DNA from: Apostichopus japonicus
Taxonomy: Eukaryota > Echinodermata > Holothuroidea > Aspidochirotida > Stichopodidae
DNA: 64,000 nucleotides
Direction of reading: 5' to 3'
NCBI RefSeq assembly: GCF_037975245.1
Contig: NC_092564.1
Span: 20,623,984-20,687,983, forward strand
Shown here: one piece after another, positions 23,779 through 33,500 of the stretch
Numbering within the stretch: position 1 is the stretch's first letter
How the letters are laid out: each line of letters opens with the position of its first letter
The notes under the pieces: generated by a model
What the model saw: only the letters and a program-made list of their open reading frames with translations
Database searches by the model: none
What the model was told of the DNA's origin: nothing
Translations under genes and position numbers: made by a program

Positions 23779-24440
23779 AGCTAGCCTTGCAAATAGCTCT
23801 CTAATACGAGGGATAGAGCTCGCTAAGGTTCATATATATGACATATGAACACCTTAAAACCATTTGGTAGCTAGCCTTGCAAATAGCTCTCTAATACGAG
23901 GGATAGAGCTCGCTAAGGTTCATATGTATGACATATGAACACCTTAAAACCATTTGGTAGCTAGCCTTGCAAATATCTCTCTAATACGAGGGATAGAGCT
24001 CGCTAAGGTTCATATGTATGACATATGAACACCTGAACACCATTTGGTAGCTAGCCTTGCAAATAGCTCTCTAATAGGAGGGATAGAGTCCTCTAAGGTT
24101 CATACGTATGACATATGAACACCTGAACACCATTTGGTAGCTAGCCTTGCAACCAGCTTTCCAATACCAGGGCTAGGGTTCTCTAAGGTTCATATAAATG
24201 TCAATTGAAAACCTAAATACCATTCGAAAACAAGTTAGCCTTGCAACTAGCCCTCTAATACGAAAGATATGGTTGTCTAGGGTTCGTATGTATAACATAT
24301 GAACACCTGAACACTAATTAGTAACATGTTAGCCTAGCAACCAGCTACCCGATAAGAAGGTTGGGGTTTTTTTAGGTTCAAATGCACGACAAATGAAAAC
24401 CTGAAACCCATACAGAATTAAAATTAGCCATGCAACTGGA
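23779..24440. repeat. 90-bp tandem array, about 7 copies
   Basis: CTAGCCTTGC recurs at 23781, 23871, 23961, 24051 and 24141, then in diverged form near 24234, 24329 and 24423. Each early unit contains GTTCATATG-TATGA-CATATGAAC, a palindrome with 9-base arms. The left copies are nearly identical and the right copies decay. Confidence 0.95.
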
Positions 24441-25004
24441 CAAAGTGCTTAAACAATCTGAAAACTAAAACATCATTGCAAAGTCATGATTACATAAATA
24501 GAGTGTAAAGAAACAGAGGAAAATTACGTATCAGACACTGCAAATTAGCAAATCATCTAACAGAAATAATAAAAGTTAAATGGGCAGTTACAAATATTAC
24601 AACCCATATTTAACTGCTCACCTTCCTCTCATGATCATTACCCCCAAAGATACAAAACTGAAGACCAGGGAAGCACAGAATTTGTCACTCGCAGTTTCCC
24701 TTTTGTTATGGCCTGTTTAGATAAGCCATCTACATGTTATTCAATCAAGTAGGGCTATTAATCAAGTTTTCTGTTTTCTGTTTTTTTTTAAAGTACTTAT
24801 AAAAACCTGTTTTATTCAAACTGTTTTCAAAGTTAACCTTTATTCAAAGGGAATAACCCCCTTTAAGCCCTGGTAAAACTGCTCTGAAAAGAAACCTTGC
24901 AGTTCCAACAGGTACACCCTATCAAGCACAACAGCATTTACAAAACTCTGCCTTTACCATACTTCTGCTATTAAGAAAAGAATAAACTGTGTAATAGTGT
25001 TTAG

Positions 25005-25155
25005 CTGATCTTGCAGAAAAGTGGGCTTGCATTCCTTAGGTCAGTGGGTTCAAATCCTAATCTAGTCAACTTTTTTCCTTTCAATTATTCATAATTTCTT
25101 TCCTCATTTTCCAGTCTGTTTTTAACATTTGATTTATTAATAAACAAAATATTAA
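25005..25155 (+). mobile_element. tRNA-derived SINE, copy 2
   Basis: Box A-like TTAGCTGATCTTGCAG, box B GGTTCAAATCC (about 25048-25058), then CTAGTC, a pyrimidine-rich body with TATTCATAATTTC and an end in TTTATTAATAAACA. It lines up by eye with 4090-4252 along its whole length, including the sequence after the tRNA-like head. Confidence 0.6.
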
Positions 25156-26316
25156 ACTACCACAAAACTACTAATCCATTTCTGTCTATCTCTCTCTTTC
25201 TCTTTGTTTTCTTGTTTTATTTCTGTTTGTTTTTTAATTATCTACCTTTTCCCTTAATTACCAATCTCTGCCTGCTGTCCAGTGATGTTTGCCAGGCAAT
25301 CTCTTAAATAAATTGCTTGCTCTCAGTATGTTTTGCTAAGCCTCTTAGAATAATGCAATACAATTCCATTTATCACTTGTTGCATAAATACAAACAGTCA
25401 ACAATGATAATATTATGTAATGGTGATGGTTCTCATGTTTCTTCAGGTTTAATACACTATAAAACACACTGATAACTAGTGACATTGTTTATGAAAACAT
25501 ACAGATTTTGATAGCAATCTTTGTACTTTTTTGCCCTTCTTTGTAATTTAGCAACACTGTAAACCAATGAAAACAAAAGAAAAAAACAAGTGAATTCTTT
25601 CAACCACAATATCAGACCAAGCATCCACAAGATCCATTCTTCAAAACATTAAACCAAGCTGCCATTTTGTCTGACTATTAAAGGAACAATTTGCAAGACA
25701 TGAAAATATGAAATCTTACCTCATTTAATTTCTGTTTTGTTCTTTCAAACTGTGTTAACAATAATGTGTTATTCAACTTCTGTATGTCACAGACAAAATT
25801 GTCACATCCATATTTCTGTAGAGAACTTCTGAGAGTTTTACATTTTGTTAATGAAGGGCTTGAGTTCTCAGCTTACATTACATCCCCCCCCCCCCATCTC
25901 GTTGAATATTTGCACCACTTACTCATCATTGATAACTTGGTAAAAAATACTTAACTCACACACTGCTTGATGTCAGTTAACAACACATCTGTTTGGACCC
26001 TGTTACAAAAACTCCCAACTTTTATCTTCTTCCTTAATTTCAAAACGTATTTTGAAAGCTTGAAAATTGTCTGTCAATTTTCTCGCATTATCACTCAATC
26101 TAGGCCACAGCCCTTTTGTAGCGTGCGTACCCATCCTATTTAGCATATAAGAATGTTAACGTTACGTTATACACACAGAAAGAGCTAACTACACATACTG
26201 ACTGTATGTTTGGGGTCAAAGATATTAAATCAGTAGCAGTTGTACCGTATATTGAGTAGTTATGCCGGTATGTGGGGCGATATGGTAAAATAATTTAATA
26301 TATCTACAAGCTAGAA

Positions 26317-26400
26317 GGCCTGACAGTCCAATGCTAGCTGGATCTTCTTCAAGCGCAAACAATTTTGAAGAAGGCCCTGCTAGGACTGAAACATTAGGCC
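26317..26400. repeat. Imperfect palindromic dispersed repeat
   Basis: Arms of about 36 bases: GGCCTGACAGTCCAATGCTA and CTTCTTCAA on the left, TTGAAGAAGG and TCCTAGCAGGGCC-like sequence on the minus strand of the right. The minus-strand core CCTAGCAGGGCCTTCTTCA resembles 51548-51590. No TIR or target-site duplication was determined. Confidence 0.55.
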
Positions 26401-26947
26401 CATTAACTTTTGTTAATTTAAATTTTCTCAAGTACAGAATACTTAGAAAGTCTTAGATGAACATTTTATTTTTCTTTTGTCTCTTCTTCGAAATAATTGA
26501 ATTGTTGCCAAGCAACCAGATTCTTTAAGGTTTTGGCCAAGTACTTCTAGCAAGCGATTGGCCATTACTATGGTAACATTAAAAAGTTACTGCAAGATGA
26601 CAAAATGACTATATGCCCTGTTCAGTATCTCATCTGCTCATCCATCTCGAGGTAAGATGAACAAGAGAGAGATACTGAGATGAACTAATATTTAGAATGA
26701 ACATGTGTTACAGCTATATGTTGTTGCATTGTACTGTGAATATATTTCACATTGACCAAGGTTTTATGATTAATATTAACACATAATTTGGATATCGAGC
26801 AGTATAACCCAAGAGTGATGACCGTGACAATCCTATGGCTGTTCCTAATTATTTGAATTAGTTCCCATTCAGTTTGATAGGAATTTTCTTCCTGTCCTAC
26901 TTACTGTATGACTTCATGAATTTTTTGGGCCTATTTCTTTGTTTTCA

Positions 26948-26953
26948 TTTATT
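26948..26953 (-). terminator. Candidate HIBADH poly(A) signal
   Basis: AATAAA on the minus strand, about 440 bases after the HIBADH stop codon. A second hexamer lies further on at 26470-26465. Chance occurrence is likely in AT-rich DNA. Confidence 0.3.
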
Positions 26954-27394
26954 TTACTGAGTATTTTTTTCTGTTACTAAGTATGTCTGCAATTAAACAA
27001 TTCTTCGTAAATTACTATTCGGCCATTCAATCACTAGGAATTGTGCAATTTAAATGTGTTAGAGTCAATTCAAGATGCAGCTTAAACTGAGACGAGATTC
27101 TCACCGTATCCTGTAGATACGGTATTTACAGCTGTTAACCAAAGAACGGAAGAGAGCCTGTGCTATCCAGATGAGGAGAGGATAATAAACTACTCTGTGG
27201 TGATATAAATTCTGACACCTCATATTAATTTCCAGAACTTGATTTGTTTGTCCAGAAGATGAAATTAACCAATAATGGAAATTTCCGGCACTCCAAGCAT
27301 CTTTACAACAGACAACTGCAAACTGCTCCTTTAAAGTTTTTGGTGCTTTTTTTTTGACGATGATACCAGCTGCTCTCCAACGTCAGTCTTTGTC

Positions 27395-27553
27395 CTACGA
27401 GGATCCTTCATCTTTCAGATATTCGTAGACGGAAGAGAAATCTTTCATGGCGTACCCTTTGTTACATAGTATTCTGTAGAGCTGATGGGCTAAGGAACCC
27501 ATAGGTATAGGCGACTTTGTTGTAGTGGCTGCATTTTGAGCCAAGCCCAGATC
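27395..27553 (-). CDS. HIBADH: HIBADH exon 8 and stop
   Basis: The acceptor is TTTCCGTAAAG. It encodes [15 protein letters not shown] through [12 protein letters not shown] and stops at TAG 27397-27395. Length and ending match the vertebrate protein. Confidence 0.95.
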   Translation of the reverse strand, partial: DLGLAQNAATTTKSPIPMGSLAHQLYRILCNKGYAMKDFSSVYEYLKDEGSS

Positions 27554-30500
27554 CTTTACGGAAATCGTGGAAAAATGAAGAAGGAGAAAGGAAATGAGAA
27601 ATCTTGGTAATTTTATTCTGTCTGCCTTCTTCATACAGAGAGCATTCGCAACAAGTACAAATCATCAAAGATGATCACAAAGATACAAAATGTAGCTCTG
27701 GTACGACTTGAGTTGAGTTTGTATAAAAAAAATGAAAGATGCTCTCCAAGATTGTAAACAGCATGTCTTGATGTGCGCCCTCCACAGACGAGAGAAAATT
27801 GAGTGAATACGTTGGGGAGTGAAATATTATTTAGATGAAATGCAATCAGGTGCTTTAAATAAAAAATAATCAAAGATTGTTCTATCATTATTTTGCTATC
27901 AGCAAGCTCAGAGCCACTGCAGGCATCCACTCACCCCCCCCCTCTCCCCTCCCACCTTCTCAACATCATTATGACTACACGTTACAGACAGTGATGACTA
28001 GCTCAATAAGAAAAAGCCAGCTCAGAACTGGCATGGAGAAGAAGAAACTGATTATCTGATTAATTCTTAAAAAAATTCTGTCATCCAGATTTTTGACAGG
28101 AGTAACCTTGGCTGACTTGAATGGGATGACCTTTATAGCGAGAATGGAATTTTTATGATTATTTAGTTATCATATCTCAACCAAGATTTTGTTCTTCCTT
28201 TAACAATTGTTAGCAAGGTACACTCTGAATCTACCTCTAAGTTCATTCTCTTGAACTAAGTTTTGGGCAGTTTTTCACTCACACAGGCCAAATTCACTTG
28301 CCTGTTTCCAATGCTTTCCAACACACAAAATTGTTGCCATGCCTCTTATTGGATTTGTATGTTTGTATCCACTTTTTTCAAGTGTTATTTTTGTATGACA
28401 AAGGTAGTGCCAAGCTGGGTGCATCCCTTGCACAGACCAGTTTGGTGATGTTTGGTGCTGATTTTAAAACACTGGTGGTCTTGACAGGCCTTTGGGGTTT
28501 TGGTTTCACAAGAATTATAATATCACTAACATATTTTTGACCTATATTGTAATTGTAAAATGGTAAACTAAACTTTGAAAAGTGTTTGCTTAAATTTTTG
28601 GTTTGTTTTTTGAAAAACAGTCTAAATGCCAGTTACTGTCGAAATGTGAGGACCCAAAGAAACCATTGGCAGGGACACATGTAAATAAACCACAGAGACT
28701 CAGTTCTTATCAGCAGACATTGCGCTGTGGTTTATCAACAGACAATACCCTCACACATGACAAAGTGTGCAAGAGGCTCAAGAACCAAGCAGCACCTGAT
28801 GAACTTTCTGTAAATCTTGATCTTACAGTTTTAATAAAGGAATAGCAACTACTGCATAAAAGAACCAACCAAGTTGAGGAGGGATGTAGTATGCATGTAA
28901 GGATGTAGGGATGAGGGATGTATTATACAAGGTCCTATCTCATATTGTCTTGGCAGTCACTAGCTTTACTAAACAGTCTCTTGTGTTTTTTTTTTAGGTT
29001 TTATTGGCTAGTGTCTATATCACAGTTAGTTTTGTGTTAATTAGTCATGTTACTTAATGTGTTTTTCTGAATGTCACATGAGAAAAAATAAAATTTGGAA
29101 TCGAATGATAGCTTGCGGTAGACAGAGTAATAATGTTGTCTACATTTTGTACAGCACTTTTGAGACTCACATAAATTCTACTCATACCATCAAAAACGAA
29201 AAAATAAATAAAAAAATGAAAAAAAGAAAGAAAAATAACAACACTATGAAGTGCTGAACTGACTAACCTTGGTCATAAGTGCTGTAGCAAAGCCTCCTTT
29301 ATAGTTGTTACTAGAAGGCACTCCTTCTAACACTCCTGGAACAGGGTTATAAACCTCACTGGCCCAGCTTCGACCGCTGCTGGTATTCAGAATCCCGGCT
29401 AGGATCTTAGCATCCAAACCAAGCCTGAAAGTGTGAAGAAAAGTAAGGGGAATTATTGAAGAGAACGTACAAAGCAACGAGTTTCCAAGACAACTGTATG
29501 ATATATAGTTGTAGGTCAGCACCTTTTCATAAAATGGAGAAAGTAATTTGTGAAAAGTACAAGAAACTTATTTCTTCAAAAGTTACAATGAGCAGGAGAT
29601 CAGACGGACAGACAAAGACAGTGATTCTATGAAGAATTCACAGAGGATCATAGCATAAAGTACCACTGTGTTGTACGAGAACTCGGTTCAATTACAGCAC
29701 ACTATAGCAGAGTTTTAATCCCCAGTTTACACCCTCTATTATATCACGGCACTGTAATGACTTGAGGAGCAAATCAAAGTAGGTATGATTGATGTTTTTC
29801 CAAGCCTTACATTTAACAAACTTACATTGTGTTTTGAGAGGAACAAATGTCTGTTTGTATGATGCTTATTCTCGATCATTGTTATCTCGAGATTCTAAGA
29901 TCATCGGCACTCCAGAATATCAAGCATTATTTTGAACAACAAACAACAAACGATGCCATTCATTCGAACAAGTTTTACTTCATGCCATCTGCGTACAAAC
30001 AAGCAATACATTTGCAAAAACCAAAGAGACCTCAATAAAACACCAAGGGAACATTCAACAGATGACAGCTAATAAAGATAAGTCCTTACCTCATTCCGAG
30101 GTTCATAGATTCCGAGACTCCAATCATTGAAATAGCCAGCATCATGTTATTGCAAATTTTGGCAGTCTGTAAAATAGAATTGGATGAAACCATCATCTTC
30201 TTGCCGGATTGAAAGACCAATCATTTCATTGTCCATCTTATCAATACTATGACTCTGGATAGTACCAGAAATGGATCTCCCTTAAATTGTAAGTAGTTCA
30301 TGTTAGAATATAAGTATGCATCTGACAGAAATTTTTTCCCGCACGGTTTGCTTCATTGTTTAGTAGATTGGTTCAGCAGGAGAGGCAAATCTTGGAAATA
30401 TTTGAAACTTGTATGAATGTAATAAAATTGGATCTTTAGAATTGATGGAAGCTCTCTTACTGTACATTGGCCTGCCCCTAAAAGTTCTTAAAGGTTTGTT

Positions 30501-33500
30501 GCATGCTGTTTTAGGGGTTTAAAGGATCTTACAGAATGTATAAAATATATTCCACTCTATTACATGCCAGTAATATTTGTTGCGTGAATCAATCAAGGCT
30601 GCAAATAATCAGTCATCAAAAATAGCCCAAAATTACATAGATCTATATTGCACTTAATTACCAGAACCACTGCATATGTATTGACCTATTATTACTCTCT
30701 TAATGGACACCATGATGGAAATAAATCACATTATTTAAAACTTTTAACATTGTATAACCCTACTAAACATTTATCAGATCACTATAAAGATTAGTCCCAA
30801 TGAAAATTTATCTTTGCATGAAGATAGAGAAACATATACTGGTGAAATTTCCATTCAATTTCTGCACACTGTTTTCAGTACTGTATAACAACAATTGACA
30901 TGACACATTTTCTACCAACAATGAACTTGAAGCAAACAGCACACTGATAAATATGCTTTTATGTTTTTGTTTAAAATTTACATTCAAATTTCTACTTCAA
31001 ATTGTCACCCATTTCAAGATGCTACAGTCACTGGTGTATTGTTAACTGCTCATCCTCTGTGGTAAAATTATAGCCTTATCTTATCCAAGATCAAAACAAT
31101 AAAGTGTAAAATAAAGCAAAAATAACAAAACACATTTTGCTCTCAGTGTTCTACTATTACATGACACCTGCAAGTAGCTGTGACAGTTTCCAGCATCTCG
31201 CAAACTCTACGTAGTATTCCCTTTCAAATTTCATCAAGTTGCTTTCAATATACTTCTCTTTCGTCAGGCGAAAATATATTTTCCGTTGGACTACCCTTTT
31301 CATACTAGGCTCAGGCTTATCGCTGGTAATCAGCTTAAAAAGTAACCTTGTTTTGAGTGATTTTCTTTTTAAAGAATATGTTAGAGACAACACTCATTTT
31401 CCATCCAGTGAAGAAGGAACTTAAGTGAACTGAAGTATGCTACTGAACCATACATTCAATTAAATCTTAATTATTAAATCTGGACTATTAATGTGTTGCA
31501 TGTAACACAGTTATGCCAGTCATAGCAGTAAATATTCCTTACTACAGTAGATGCTCTATTACTGGAGAGAAAGAACTCACTTGTCCTGTACCAACAGGTC
31601 CAGTATGTATATTTGTTTTATTACTGGAGAGAAAGAACTCACTTGTCCTGTACCAACAGGTCCAGTATGTATAATATTTGTTTTATTACTGGAGAGAAAG
31701 AACTCACTTGTCCTGTACCAACAGGTCCAGTATGTATAATATTTGTTTCATTACTGGAGAGAAAGAACTCACTTGTCCTGTACCAACAGGTCCAGTTACA
31801 ATATTTGTTTTATTACTGGAGAGAAAGCACTCACTTGTCCTGTACCAACAGGTCCAGTATGTACAATATTCTTCCCCATGTGCCTCAGTAGTTCTTCAGC
31901 TGCTTTGAATTCTTCACTTTTTCCTCCAACCATAAAAGTCAAGGAAGCCTCTTTGGCAGCTTTTACTCCTAAAGTAAAAACAAAGAAGGTTCATTACATA
32001 GGGAAGAAAAAATATGAACCTACGGATACATACTCTTCTAAAATAACAACTGTATAAAGAATCAGAAAGAAACATTTCCCATCCAAAAGTGCTTTTCCTA
32101 CTGAACATTAATCGCAGAATAACCAAAAAATTAATATCATTCTTCCTACACATGGAACAGTTTTGCGAGGTTATGATGATATCACAACTATTGGCTTGGC
32201 TTTCTTGATGACAGATTATTCCAAACCTTGGCCTTTGAGGCTTTGACCTCCACCAGAAGCAATAATACAAACCAAATATGAGATCTGTCCAAGATTCCCT
32301 TCTTACAAGATCATGTTTACAAGGTTTTCACAATTTGACCTCAATGACCCCAAATGACCTTGACCTCCACCAAAAACAATAGACCTTTGTACTCAATGTG
32401 GTACTCCTACACACCAAATATGAAGTCTGCCCAAGATTCCCTTCTTGAGATATCATGTTCACAAGGTTTTCACAACTTGAGTCCTGGTGACCCCAAATGA
32501 CCTTTGACCTCCACCAAAAACAATAGGCTTCTTGTACTCAATGTGGTACTTTTACACACCAATTATAAATCGGTCCAACCTTCTCTTCTTCAGATATCGT
32601 GTTTACAAGCTGGGCATCACAAACGCACACACATATGCACACTTACATACACACATACGCCATCATGAATGCAAAGGTTACAATTATCATCGAAACCAAA
32701 AACTTAGCAAACTAGTTTAGCACATTTTGCATTCATGAATGCATTTACATGGTAGTTATGTATGGACACAACCAGCCACTGCAAAACATGCAAAGGGTTG
32801 GTTAAGAGACCTTGGATATAAATAGCACCTGCTTTCAATTTTTCATAGTTTTTTAAATTTGTGGGGATCACAATATTATTACAAGAGTTATATATAGAAC
32901 ACAATTTTATTCCTTACAATGCAATTCACTTCAAATTTATTTCTCACCTTATTGTACAAAAATCATAACACAGAGTACAGTAGAAAAATTAACATAATAT
33001 GGAGGGCACTCTAAAACAGAGCTTTTGTTCACAAGACTAATGACTATACAATAAAGAAAGAGAAATGTCTTGTGAGCTTATGGCATTTGCTTTTCAATTT
33101 CTCTGGCTGTGTATAAATTTGCAGAGACAAGAAGCTATTTAGAGATTTTTAAAAAAATAATTGCCCTTGATGATGACGGGAAAATTCATCTCACCCACCT
33201 CCAGATACTGGAGCATCCATGAATGTTGCTCCATGCTTCTCAGCAAGAGCAGCCACTTCCTGAGAAACATATGGATCTATGGTGCTACTGTCGATCAAAA
33301 GACACCCCTTTTTCACTTTCCTAGAGAAGGAGAAAATAGTAATGAGGATAGTAAAGTGTTTGAAAACCACTGTGCAGTTTTGTGCATTGATTTGGGGGAA
33401 TATTACAATAATATTCAATACTAAGGTGATAATGGTAGATAATCAGCTTACAAAAGGCTTTCTCTTTGTAATGTGTGTTGAGAGAACTACAATGCAGGCA

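Larger units (their letters stand above)
24441..27394. other. Downstream of HIBADH: no gene found
   Basis: Apart from the SINE at 25005 and the palindromic repeat at 26317, I see AT-rich sequence with no domain-bearing ORF. The HIBADH 3' UTR must lie in the right part. Minus-strand AATAAA hexamers occur at 26953-26948 and 26470-26465. Confidence 0.5.

Noticed and set aside
28603-28845. 80-aa plus-strand ORF in HIBADH intron 7
   Set aside because: Reasonable composition, but no homology recognised and no flanking gene structure on this strand.
31551-32057. Plus-strand ORFs with repeated [13 protein letters not shown] peptides
   Set aside because: They are antisense readings of the tandem splice-donor duplication in HIBADH intron 5; the real coding sequence is on the minus strand.
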